Below are positions 27,329 through 35,633 of a stretch of 64,000 nucleotides of DNA, in pieces (within the stretch, counting starts at the first letter, position 1; each line of letters begins with the position of its first letter). The notes beneath the pieces are model-generated. The model was not told where the DNA came from and made no database searches. It worked only from the letters and a program-made list of their open reading frames with translations. The translations under genes were made by a program, and so were the position numbers. Source of the stretch: Streptomyces sp. DG1A-41 (lineage in GTDB: Bacteria; Actinomycetota; Actinomycetes; Streptomycetales; Streptomycetaceae); contig NZ_CP146350.1 in NCBI RefSeq assembly GCF_037055355.1, forward strand, positions 6,781,001 through 6,845,000, written 5' to 3'.

Positions 27329-27557
27329 GCATGCTCGTTGTCCTGGCATCCGCCGTGCGAGCCATGAGGCAGCACGCGCCGGAGATACGTGCAGGGAGCG
27401 CGAAGGGGGTGGTTATGGAGGTCCTGCTCGCTGTTCTGATCCACTGGTGGGACGCATTCACACGCCGCGTGGGACATCCGCGGCCGGTCGCGAGTCGGCC
27501 AGACAGTCGCCGGCAGGCCTGCTTCGAGCCCGCCTGCGTCCCGCCGAAGCCGCCTCG
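27329..27557. other. Non-coding stretch between the short repeats and the MFS remnant
   Basis: About 230 bp with no conserved coding signal in any frame. It adjoins a decayed gene pair and is probably part of the same degenerate region. Confidence 0.5.
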
Positions 27558-27925
27558 TCCGGACGCGGCGTCCGCTTCGTGCTGGGAGACACCGGAGACG
27601 GCGGCGGGCGCCAGCGTCACGAAGTTCAGCCCCATACCGAAGCCGAACAACAGCATCGGACCGAGAACCCCGCCGACGTACGAACTGTCCGAGCTGATGA
27701 GCGCCTGCCAGGCGAGTCCGATCGCCGCGAGCGCCGAGCCCAGGAGCATGAACGGCTTCGGGCCCAGCACCGACAGGAACCGCTGCGAGAGACCCGCGCC
27801 GAGCGCGATCACGACCGTCACGGGCAGGAAGGCGAGCCCGCATCGATCGGGCTGAAGCCGAGCACGTTCTGCGCGAGAGCACGATGTAGAAGAACTCCTC
27901 GGCGCCGCGCTGGATCAACTCAGCA
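27558..27925 (-). pseudogene. Fragment of an MFS drug-efflux transporter (DHA2/EmrB-like)
   Basis: The minus strand reads, with two single-base losses within about 60 nt, as EEFFYIVL, then NVLGFSPIDAG, then LAFLPVTVVIALGAGLSQRFL and on through PMLLFGFGMGLNFVTLAPAAVSGVSQHEADAASG. This is one internal stretch (roughly two to four helices) of a 14-TM multidrug transporter. Everything before it and everything after AASG is missing. The remnant of a TetR regulator lies back to back with it, the standard partner arrangement, with almost nothing left between them. Confidence 0.82.
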
Positions 27926-27933
27926 CAGTCGGA

Positions 27934-28440
27934 TGAAACGGCCTGACGATGGAAGGCGTCGCCGCCGGCGCCCAGACCGGAAAGGCGGCGGTCTACCGGC
28001 TGTGGCCGTCCAAGGACCTCGTCGCCGGCGCCCTGCGCGCCGGACTGCCGCACCTCGACGCGGTACTGGACGAGGGAAGCGTGCGCGAGGACCTCTTGGC
28101 GCTGTGCCGGAGAGCCGCCCGTGACGCGATGTTCTCCCGTCCGGGTTTCGCGCTTCGCTCGGTGATTCACGAATGCGATACGACGCAGGCCGAGCGCTTG
28201 CATGGCGTGATCTTCGCCGGGGTCGTGAAGCCCGCCATCGAGATGCTGCGGGAAGTCATCGAGCGCAGGATCAAGCAAGGGGAGGTGCGTTCCGGCGCTG
28301 CGAACCGATGCGTCTTCGATGCCATCCCGGCGATGACGATGTACCGCTCCAAGATGTGCGGCTGCGAATGACGGGCTCAGGAAATCGAGGAGACGATCGA
28401 CCAGTTGATGGTTCCGCTGCCGCGGTCGAGCGACGCCTGA
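27934..28440 (+). pseudogene. Truncated TetR-family regulator with an internal stop
   Basis: The frame begins inside the helix-turn-helix (NGLTMEGVAAGAQTGKAAVYRLWPSKDLV), so the first DNA-binding helices are gone. The ligand domain then reads normally to MYRSKMCGCE. There a TGA at 28369-28371 replaces what is usually a Trp codon. The same frame continues as RAQEIEETIDQLMVPLPRSSDA to a second TGA at 28438-28440, a typical TetR C terminus. The loss of both 5' ends of this gene and the MFS gene points to one deletion across the shared promoter. Confidence 0.85.
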
Positions 28441-28522
28441 CAGGGACCGGCGAGGCCCGTCGGACCGCCGGGGCCGACCGGGGTGTCGCGGGCGGTTCCG
28501 GGCGGCGTAACCTAGGGTCGCC

Positions 28523-29224
28523 ATGCCGTACGAACCGCCTACTCACACCGTCGAGCGCTCCCTTCGAGCCACGACCGGAGCGAAGATCGTTGCAGGTGTC
28601 GACGAGGTGGGGCGCGGCGCGTGGGCCGGTCCCGTCACCGTCTGCGCGGCGATCACCGGACTGCGCCGGCCGCCCGAGGGTCTCACCGACTCGAAGCTGC
28701 TCACCATCAAGCGACGTACCGAACTTGCCGAGGAGCTGCGGAAGTGGGTGACGTCGTACGCCCTGGGACACGCCTCCCCTGAGGAGATAGACGACCTGGG
28801 GATGACGGCCGCGCTGCGGCTCGCCGCGGGGCGTGCTCTGGACGCCTTGCCGGTCCGACCCGACGCGGTCATCCTCGACGGGAAGCACGACTATCTCGGT
28901 GCACCGTGGCGGGTCCGTACGGTGATCAAGGGCGACCAGTCGTGCGTGGCGGTCGCGGCGGCCTCGGTGATCGCCAAGGTCCAGCGCGACAAAATGATGG
29001 CCGAACTGGGTATCTACCATGCAGACTTCGGTTTTGCGGACAACGCCGGGTATCCCTCACCCGTGCACAAGGCCGCACTGGCGGAGCGGGGTCCGACCCC
29101 CTACCACCGGTTGTCGTGGGCGTATCTTGATGCGCTGCCCCAGTGGCGGCACCTCAAGAAGGCCCGCAGCTGGACGGACGGAAGCGTTCCGGAAATCGAG
29201 GGTCAGCTCGGCTTCGATTTCTGA
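28523..29224 (+). CDS. rnhB: Ribonuclease HII
   Basis: It cleaves RNA in RNA-DNA hybrids and at single ribonucleotides in DNA. The 233-residue protein shows the acidic active-site residues Asp27-Glu28 in [14 protein letters not shown] and Asp119 in ILDGKHDYL, and the motif [22 protein letters not shown] (written here from IKGDQSCV onward). The C-terminal [16 protein letters not shown] is typical. ATG 28523 begins [14 protein letters not shown], the usual actinobacterial N terminus. Confidence 0.96.
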   Translation: MPYEPPTHTVERSLRATTGAKIVAGVDEVGRGAWAGPVTVCAAITGLRRPPEGLTDSKLLTIKRRTELAEELRKWVTSYALGHASPEEIDDLGMTAALRLAAGRALDALPVRPDAVILDGKHDYLGAPWRVRTVIKGDQSCVAVAAASVIAKVQRDKMMAELGIYHADFGFADNAGYPSPVHKAALAERGPTPYHRLSWAYLDALPQWRHLKKARSWTDGSVPEIEGQLGFDF

Positions 29225-29275
29225 GGGTTTCGTTCGCACGCATGCGCCACCCGCCGAAGCGGGCCGTACCAACGT

Positions 29276-29289
29276 TTGATAAATATCAA
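29276..29289. promoter_or_regulatory. AT-rich palindrome immediately before the next start codon
   Basis: TTGATA-AA-TATCAA (6-bp arms, 2-nt centre) ends three bases before ATG 29293. In this GC-rich background it is conspicuous. It contains TAAATA at 29280-29285, a possible -10 element placed for a leaderless mRNA, and it replaces a ribosome site, of which none is seen. Confidence 0.5.
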
Positions 29290-29292
29290 CCC

Positions 29293-29922
29293 ATGCCTCT
29301 CATTCCCGAGGAGCCTCAGATTCACGAGAGTGCCCAGGGTCCCCGCGCTACTCCGGCCAGCGGCCGCACCGCGCCGACCCCTCGCCCCGTACCCGGCCCC
29401 CGTCCCGCGGCTCCGTCGCGTCCCGGTCGTCCCGGTCCCCTCCGGCCCGCGCCGCCCGTGCAGCGCACGCCGCGTGAGGTGGCCGCCAAGCCCGGTCCGT
29501 CGGGTCCCGCGGCCGGTGACGCCGCACCGGCCGCCCCGCAGATCCAGCTGATCCCGGCTTCCGCAGAAGGCGCGCTCGACGCCGCCGAGGAGGCCGTGGA
29601 CCTGCTCCTGGACTCCGGGCGCGCCCCCGGTGACGTCCTGGTGATCACGACCGGCGAACAGCACCCGTGGGCCGCCCACGAGCTGTCCTTCGGAGAGACC
29701 GCCTACTGGGCCCAGCACGACGCCGGTGACGACGTCTTCTACACGGACGCCACCGTCGCCGGCCGGGTCGCGTCTCGTCCGGTGGTCGTGGTCGCCGTCA
29801 ACGGCGGTGCCGAGGCCGCAGCCGCGAGTGCCCTGTCCCTGGCCCACTCCCGGGCCACCGCCCTGCTGATCGTCTGCGGTGATCCGCAGCGGATCAACTC
29901 GGTGCTGGGCACGAGCGTCTGA
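29293..29922 (+). CDS. Conserved actinobacterial protein, function unknown
   Basis: 209 residues. The first 80 or so are Pro/Arg/Ala-rich and probably disordered. The rest is a folded alpha-beta domain (IQLIPASAEGALDAAEEAVDLLL, DVLVITTGEQHPWAAHELSFG, VVVVAVNGGAEAAAASALSLAHSRAT, LIVCGDPQRINSVLG). The tail, with strand-then-CGDPQ, recalls the C-terminal segment of UvrD-like helicases, but no nucleotide-binding motif is present. The start ATG 29293 has no ribosome site and lies next to an AT-rich palindrome. I cannot assign a function. Confidence 0.75.
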   Translation: MPLIPEEPQIHESAQGPRATPASGRTAPTPRPVPGPRPAAPSRPGRPGPLRPAPPVQRTPREVAAKPGPSGPAAGDAAPAAPQIQLIPASAEGALDAAEEAVDLLLDSGRAPGDVLVITTGEQHPWAAHELSFGETAYWAQHDAGDDVFYTDATVAGRVASRPVVVVAVNGGAEAAAASALSLAHSRATALLIVCGDPQRINSVLGTSV

Positions 29923-29982
29923 GTCGGTGCTGTGGCGTCCGGTCGGGCGCCGGGGCTGACGTCAGGCGCCGTGAGCTGACTT

Positions 29983-30003
29983 GAGTCGCCGCTTCGGCGG
30001 CTC
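29983..30003. terminator. Candidate hairpin after the unknown gene
   Basis: GAGTCGCCG at 29983-29991 and CGGCGGCTC at 29995-30003 form a 9-bp stem with one G-U pair and a 3-nt loop. The rest of 29923-30195 holds nothing I can identify. Confidence 0.45.
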
Positions 30004-30195
30004 CGCACGACGGGTGGTTCGGCGTGCCCGGAAGGCTGCACGCCGTCGTTGCGTGCGGTCCTGTCCGGGCGGCCTCAGCGCTGTTCGGGGTGTTCGTTCC
30101 GACTGTCGGTCAACGGAACCGTGGTGTGCCGTGCGACGGTGTTCCGCCCCGAGTCCGTGCGGAACGGTCTGTCCAGGGACGGTCCGCCCAGGGCC

Positions 30196-30810
30196 TCAGC
30201 GTGCCGCCGCAGCGCGGCGGAGAACCTCGGAGGCGGCGCCACCGGTGCGCGGCAGCGGCGGCGGTGCCTCCGACGTGTCGAACGGCTCCGGTGCCGAGGC
30301 CGAGTGAGGGCGGCGTCCGCCGCGGCCCTCGCCGAGCACCTGCCAGCCGTCACGGGTCAGCGTGATGTACGCCCCGCAGCGCAGCCCGTGCAGAGTGCAG
30401 GCGTCGCGCAGCCCCCACATCCACGCGCCGTCCTCCTCCGTCCAACGCGCGTCTCCCTCGCGGCAGTAGAGCAGTACGGCGGTGCGCACCGGTGTGCGGC
30501 GCCGCAGATCGTGCGGGATGATCCGGCGCAGCTGCGCCAGCAGCACGTTGCGGAACATCCAGCCGTCGGCCGGGGCCGGTCGGCGGCCGAACGAGGCACT
30601 CGCCCGCAGCCGCTCGTCCGGGTCGAGCACGGCGATGACGGCGGTCGCCGGCTGCGGGTGGTGCCGGGCGTGCAGTCCGCTGACGACTTCACGGGGGTTG
30701 CGGAGCAGCGGGATCCCGGCGGCGGCCCATTCCGCGGGTTCGAGCAAGCGGTTGGCGGAAGCGACGGACGTCGACGCCGCTGCCGAGGCCGGAGCGAATC
30801 CGAAGGTCAC
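30196..30810 (-). CDS. Conserved hypothetical protein upstream of recQ
   Basis: About 204 residues. The core contains PAEWAAAGIPLLRNPREVVSGLHARHH, VIAVLDPDERLRASASFGRR, FRNVLLAQLRRIIPHDLRRRTPVRTAVLLYCREGD and WGLRDACTLHGLRCGAYITLTRDGW. These resemble the RadC/JAB-like core seen in some streptomycete proteins (DPDxR and a Leu-rich strand), but no JAMM metal motif is evident. The C-terminal 40 residues are Pro/Arg-rich. GTG 30810 is chosen because GGGAGG lies five bases upstream. The function is unknown. Confidence 0.72.
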   Translation of the reverse strand: MTFGFAPASAAASTSVASANRLLEPAEWAAAGIPLLRNPREVVSGLHARHHPQPATAVIAVLDPDERLRASASFGRRPAPADGWMFRNVLLAQLRRIIPHDLRRRTPVRTAVLLYCREGDARWTEEDGAWMWGLRDACTLHGLRCGAYITLTRDGWQVLGEGRGGRRPHSASAPEPFDTSEAPPPLPRTGGAASEVLRRAAAAR

Positions 30811-31167
30811 GGTCCTCCCTTCGGCTACGCGCCCACACTGCGGGCGGGGTCGGATTCTGGGAGCGCGCACCGCAGCGAAGCCCTACCGGATCGGCGGTCG
30901 TGCCGTGCGGGAGCGGACCTCAATTGTTCCTGTCGAACTTGAATGCGGCAACGAGCAAATGGCGCAGCCGACCGTTATCAGATGTTGCGCGGCTAATATC
31001 CCCACCCTGTGCGTCGCCGGGCCACCCATGGGGCGTTCGAGCCCGACACGTTCGTACGTCACGGAGGTGCGCCGCGTCCAGAGGTGTGCGCGACCGGGCA
31101 GGTGGCGGCGCCCGGTCAGCGGCCGGTTCCCGGCCAGGATCTGGCGGCCATGGCTCTCGACGCGCGG

Positions 31168-33342
31168 TCAGCCTTGCATGGCCAGCACCAGCGGCAACAC
31201 CCCCTGCGCGCCGGAGCGTCGGAGCATCCGGGCCGCGACCGCGAGGGTCCAGCCGGTCTCCGTGTAGTCGTCCACGAGGAGGACCGGGCCCTGGGCCTCG
31301 GCGAGGGCGGACGCGAGGGCGGGCGGCACGGTCAGTGCCCCGTCGAGCGCCTTCAGCCGCTGGGCGCTGTTGCTCCGGGGCCCCGGGTACACATCGCCCG
31401 TGTACTCGACGGCGCCCAGCAGCGGCAGCCGGCCGACCTCCGCGATCCGCGCTCCCAGGGAGTGGATCAAGCGGGGCCGTGTGCGCGAGGCGACGGTGAC
31501 GACGCCCACCGGGCGGGGCTGAGGGTCCGACGCACCCGGGGCCCAGCCGCCGGGTCCCCTGGCCCAGTCGGCCAGCACCCCCACCACGGCCTTCGCCACG
31601 TCGTCCGGCACGGGTCCGTCGGGGGCCTGGGCTGCCAGCATGGGCCGCAGCCGGTTGCCCCAGCCGATGTCCGACAGGCGCCCCAACGCACGTCCCGGCG
31701 TGGCCTGTTCGCCGACCGGGATACGTCCCTTGAGGTCCACTCCGATCGTCGGCAGCCCGGTCGGCCACATCCGGCGGGGCTCCACCTCGACACCCGCACG
31801 CCCCAGGTCCACACGCGCCGCGTCGAGTGCCTCCTCGGACATGTCCGCGGTGAAGCGCGGGCCCGCGCAGTTGTCGCAGCGACCGCATGGCTTGGCGGCC
31901 TCGTCGTCGAGCTGGCGCTGCAAGAACTCCATCCGGCAGTCCGTCGTCGACGCGTACTCGCGCATCGCCTGCTGCTCGGCCTTGCGCTGACGCGCCACCC
32001 ACGCGTACCGCTCGGCGTCGTACGTCCACGGCTGCCCCGTCGCGCTCCACCCTCCCTTGACCCGCTTGACCGCCCCGTCCACGTCGAGGACCTTGAGCAT
32101 GGACTCCAGGCGGGAGCGGCGCAGCTCGACCAGGGGCTCCAGAGCGGGCAGCGACAGGGGCTTCTCCGCGTGCGAGAGGATGTCGAGCGTGCGGCGCACC
32201 AGGTCTTCCGAGGGGAAGGCGAGCGACGCGAAGTACTCCCAGATCGCCTCGTCCTCCTTCCCGGGGAGCAGGAGTACCTCGGCGTGCTCCACACCGCGTC
32301 CCGCACGGCCCACCTGCTGGTAGTAGGCGATGGGGGAGGAGGGCGAACCGAGGTGCACCACGAAGCCCAGATCGGGCTTGTCGAAGCCCATACCGAGCGC
32401 CGAGGTGGCGACCAGCGCCTTCACCTTGTTGGCGAGCAGATCCTCCTCGGCCTGCTGACGGTCGGCGTTCTCCGTCTTGCCCGTGTACGAGGCGACCGTG
32501 TGCCCGCGCTGCCGGAGGAAGGCGGTGACCTCCTCGGCGGCGGCCACGGTGAGCGTGTAGATGATCCCGGAACCCGGCAGTTCGTCGAGATGCTCGGCGA
32601 GCCAGGCCATCCGGTGTGCGGCGTCCGACAGCCGGAGCACGCTCAGACTCAGGCTGTCCCGGTCCAGCGGGCCCCGCAGTACGAGGGCGTCCGAGCTGCC
32701 GCCGGTGCCGAGCTGTTCCGCGACGTCGGCCGTCACGCGCGCGTTGGCGGTGGCGGTGGTCGCGAGCACCGGAACGCCGGGCGGGAGGTCGGCGAGCATC
32801 GTGCGCAGTCGGCGGTAGTCCGGCCGGAAGTCGTGGCCCCAGTCGGAGATGCAGTGGGCCTCGTCCACCACCAGCAGTCCGGTGGCGGCCGCGAGCCGGG
32901 GCAGCACCTGGTCCCGGAAGTCCGGGTTGTTGAGCCGCTCGGGACTCACCAGCAGGACGTCGACCTGACCGGCGGCGATCTCGTCCTGAACGGCCTCCCA
33001 CTCCTCGGTGTTGGAGGAGTTGATGGTCCGGGCGTGGATGCCGGCCCGGGCCGCTGCCTCGACCTGGTTCCGCATGAGCGCGAGCAGCGGGGAGACGATC
33101 ACGGTCGGACCGCTGCCCTGCGCCCGCAACAGCGAGGTCGCCACGAAGTAGACCGCGGACTTGCCCCAGCCCGTGCGCTGGACGACCAGGGCACGGCGTC
33201 TGTCGGCGACCAGCGCCTCGATCGCCCGCCACTGGTCCTCGCGCAGCCGGGCCGTTCCCGAGACGTCCCCGACGAGACGGGCGAGAACCGCGTCGGCCGT
33301 CGCCCGGAGATCAGCGTTGCTGGTGTGCTCCATGCGCTCCAT
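31168..33342 (-). CDS. recQ: ATP-dependent DNA helicase RecQ with C-terminal phosphoribosyltransferase-like region
   Basis: The helicase core shows Walker A RTGWGKSA, the RecQ-type [20 protein letters not shown] motif, TTATANARV and [10 protein letters not shown] Cys-rich zinc cluster ([13 protein letters not shown]) follows, as in RecQ-Ct. The last 150 residues are not RecQ: they end in [37 protein letters not shown]. That is a phosphoribosyltransferase PRPP-loop signature (VLLVDD-x-x-x-TG), as in ComF-like proteins. This fusion is common in actinobacteria as far as I know. The start is ambiguous among ATG 33342, ATG 33333 and GTG 33357; none has a good ribosome site. Confidence 0.93.
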   Translation of the reverse strand: MERMEHTSNADLRATADAVLARLVGDVSGTARLREDQWRAIEALVADRRRALVVQRTGWGKSAVYFVATSLLRAQGSGPTVIVSPLLALMRNQVEAAARAGIHARTINSSNTEEWEAVQDEIAAGQVDVLLVSPERLNNPDFRDQVLPRLAAATGLLVVDEAHCISDWGHDFRPDYRRLRTMLADLPPGVPVLATTATANARVTADVAEQLGTGGSSDALVLRGPLDRDSLSLSVLRLSDAAHRMAWLAEHLDELPGSGIIYTLTVAAAEEVTAFLRQRGHTVASYTGKTENADRQQAEEDLLANKVKALVATSALGMGFDKPDLGFVVHLGSPSSPIAYYQQVGRAGRGVEHAEVLLLPGKEDEAIWEYFASLAFPSEDLVRRTLDILSHAEKPLSLPALEPLVELRRSRLESMLKVLDVDGAVKRVKGGWSATGQPWTYDAERYAWVARQRKAEQQAMREYASTTDCRMEFLQRQLDDEAAKPCGRCDNCAGPRFTADMSEEALDAARVDLGRAGVEVEPRRMWPTGLPTIGVDLKGRIPVGEQATPGRALGRLSDIGWGNRLRPMLAAQAPDGPVPDDVAKAVVGVLADWARGPGGWAPGASDPQPRPVGVVTVASRTRPRLIHSLGARIAEVGRLPLLGAVEYTGDVYPGPRSNSAQRLKALDGALTVPPALASALAEAQGPVLLVDDYTETGWTLAVAARMLRRSGAQGVLPLVLAMQG

Positions 33343-33475
33343 ACAACAGGACGGCACTGACAGCGCGAGCGGTGCACGAAATCATCAGACACCTCGCTGT
33401 TTCGAGTGACGTGTCCCTGATCGGAGTTATCCACAGGGTCAAGCGGAGCTTCGGATTCCGCGAGATCGTCTTCGC

Positions 33476-35446
33476 ATGACGAACCACAGCGAAGCGACTG
33501 GATCCTCCGAAAACAGCGACATCACCGGGCCCGACGCGCACGGCGAGCACAAGGAAGGCGGACAGGAGAAGCGTGGGAGCGACAGGACCGGCCCGCACGT
33601 CCCCGGCCCCGCGTACGACGACCACGGCGGCGAGCACCAGGTCACCCTGCGCACCCCGGCCGAACTGGCCGACGCACTGCCGTATCTGCTCGGTTACCAC
33701 CCGGAGGACAGCATCGTCCTGGCCGCCCTGCACGACAGGGACGGACGCGGGCGGTTCGGCGGCCGGGCCAGGCTCGGCATCCCCGCCAACGCGGACGACT
33801 GGCCGTCGGCGGCCCGGCAACTGGCCCACGGCCTGGTGACGGGCAGCGAGCGCCGAGGGGCCCGCCCTGATTCGATGGTCGCCTTCCTCTGCCAGGAACC
33901 GGAGAAGGGCGAGTCCGGTCGGCAGGTCATGGAGCGGCTGAGGCCGCTGGCCCAGAAGCTGCGTGTGGAGTGCGGTTCCCTGGACGTCACGGTGGTCGAG
34001 GCGCTGTGCATCTCCGACGGTCGTTACTGGTCGTTCTGTTGTGACAACGCCGCGTGCTGCCCGCCCGAGGGAGTCCCCATGGGCCTGCCCGGCACGTCGG
34101 TGCTCGCCGCCGCTGCCACTTACGCGGGGATCCAGGTACGCGGCACGCTCCGGGAGCTGCGGGCCCGGCTGCTCCCCTGGGAGAACGCTGCCGCTCTCGA
34201 GCAGGAGACCGCCCTGGACACCGCCAGTCTGGCGCTGGTCCCGAGGATTCTGGACGACGCCGGCCGCGCCGAGGTGGCCGACGAGACACTGGAACTGGCC
34301 GGGCGCATCCTGGACCGCTTCGCCGGGGCCCGGCCCGTCTCCGGCATGCTCCTGGCGGATCTCCGCGACGACGAACTTCTCGGGCACGACGAGGCAGCCC
34401 GGTTGATCCTCGGCCTCCAGGACCGCGCGACCCGTGACCGAGCGGCCGAGTGGATGGAGGGAGACGAGGCCGGACACGCCCTTCGCCTCTGGCGGTCACT
34501 GGCCCGCCGATGCGTCGGACCCTACGGCGAGCACGCCGCTGCGCCGCTCACTCTCGCCGGCTGGGTCGCATGGTCCACCGGCGACGAACTGGAGGCGCGG
34601 GAGGCCCTCGCCATGGCCCTGAGCGCGGATCCCGACTATCTCTTCGCCCGTCTCCTGCACCAGGCCTGCAACGAAGGCCTCGACCCGGAGTCGATCCGCA
34701 GCTGCCTGCGAGCGGAGCGCGAAGACCGTGGGCGCCCGGGAGACGCCGGCTCGGCGGCTCCGGTCGACGGTTTGGATGCCCGGGTGGGCGCTTCCATGCC
34801 CCGGAGGGACGAGTGTGCCAAGCGGGCGGACGACTCCTTGGCCCCGGCGGACGGCTGCGTGGAGCAGGTTGGCGGTTCCCTGGCTGGGGCGGACGTCTGC
34901 GTTGAGTCGGTGGACGGTTCCCTGGCTGAGGCGGACGTCTGCGCTGAGCGGGCGGATAGCTCCCGGGCCAGGGCGGACAGCTCGCGGGCCAGGGAGGACG
35001 ACTCCGCCGGGTGCGTCGACAGCTCCGTCGCGCAGAAGGACAGCCCCCCGACTCGGTCGGACGCCGACGAGGTCGCCATGGTCGAGGCAGCCGTGCCCGA
35101 GTTCGAGCAAGAGCCCGCACCTACGTCCACGGCGACGCCCTCACGCCGTCGACGCCGTACCCGTTCCGCCGGTGCTGTCGGCACGGCCACGGGCGGTACC
35201 CGCGCGGGAGACCGTGTCCGGGGCACGCGGGTGCCCCGTCGGCGTACTCCGGCAGGCACTACGCGCCCTACCAGTGCCGCAGAAGCCGGCACGCGGACCG
35301 GGCGAGAAACCGCGGGAACCGCGCGGTCCGGCAGCGTACGCGCGGGCGGCACGCGTGCGCGTACGTCGAAGAAGACGGCAGTGCCGTGCCAGGGCGCGGG
35401 CCAGGAAGGCGCACAGCGCGGCCAAGGCACGGAGGGGGAGGAGTGA
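33476..35446 (+). CDS. DUF4192-domain protein with heptad-repeat and basic tail
   Basis: 656 residues. Residues about 55-430 are a DUF4192 domain (VTLRTPAELADALPYLLGYHPEDSIVLAALHDRDG, FCCDNAACCPPEGVP, and ALSADPDYLFARLLHQA near its end). DUF4192 proteins are actinobacterial and uncharacterised. Residues 451-520 are ten consecutive seven-residue repeats (listed separately). The last 110 residues are rich in Arg, Thr and Gly and end in ARTSKKTAVPC-Q, a strongly basic tail likely to bind nucleic acid or polyphosphate (inference). It starts 133 bp from recQ on the opposite strand. Confidence 0.85.
   Translation: MTNHSEATGSSENSDITGPDAHGEHKEGGQEKRGSDRTGPHVPGPAYDDHGGEHQVTLRTPAELADALPYLLGYHPEDSIVLAALHDRDGRGRFGGRARLGIPANADDWPSAARQLAHGLVTGSERRGARPDSMVAFLCQEPEKGESGRQVMERLRPLAQKLRVECGSLDVTVVEALCISDGRYWSFCCDNAACCPPEGVPMGLPGTSVLAAAATYAGIQVRGTLRELRARLLPWENAAALEQETALDTASLALVPRILDDAGRAEVADETLELAGRILDRFAGARPVSGMLLADLRDDELLGHDEAARLILGLQDRATRDRAAEWMEGDEAGHALRLWRSLARRCVGPYGEHAAAPLTLAGWVAWSTGDELEAREALAMALSADPDYLFARLLHQACNEGLDPESIRSCLRAEREDRGRPGDAGSAAPVDGLDARVGASMPRRDECAKRADDSLAPADGCVEQVGGSLAGADVCVESVDGSLAEADVCAERADSSRARADSSRAREDDSAGCVDSSVAQKDSPPTRSDADEVAMVEAAVPEFEQEPAPTSTATPSRRRRRTRSAGAVGTATGGTRAGDRVRGTRVPRRRTPAGTTRPTSAAEAGTRTGRETAGTARSGSVRAGGTRARTSKKTAVPCQGAGQEGAQRGQGTEGEE
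34826..35035 (+). repeat. Ten 21-bp (7-residue) repeats inside the DUF4192 gene
   Basis: Successive heptads read ADDSLAP, ADGCVEQ, VGGSLAG, ADVCVES, VDGSLAE, ADVCAER, ADSSRAR, ADSSRAR, EDDSAGC, VDSSVAQ. The period-two pattern gives a 42-bp higher-order unit. The register (Asp at position 2, Ser/Cys at position 4) is invariant in most copies. Confidence 0.92.
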
Positions 35447-35633
35447 GTGCCCTCCCGGTGGCCTCGACGCGCCCCGGGGACGCGGGCGTGACCCTGAGGA
35501 GGTTCATGCCGTTCACCTGAGTGGCGGAACGCCTGGACGGGGCGTGACGCCGCACTGCCCCTGCCCCGTCGGAGCCCTCCGGCACCGGCGCCGAACTCGA
35601 TCGAGGCGCACAGAGCGCAGAGGAAGCCTCTCC

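Noticed and set aside
26898..27557. Continuation of the MFS remnant into the ADP-ribosylglycohydrolase gene on the minus strand
   Set aside because: After AASG the translation has no transporter character and runs antisense to a well-supported gene.
31009..33360. Long plus-strand open frame opposite recQ
   Set aside because: An antisense shadow of recQ with biased composition and no domain.
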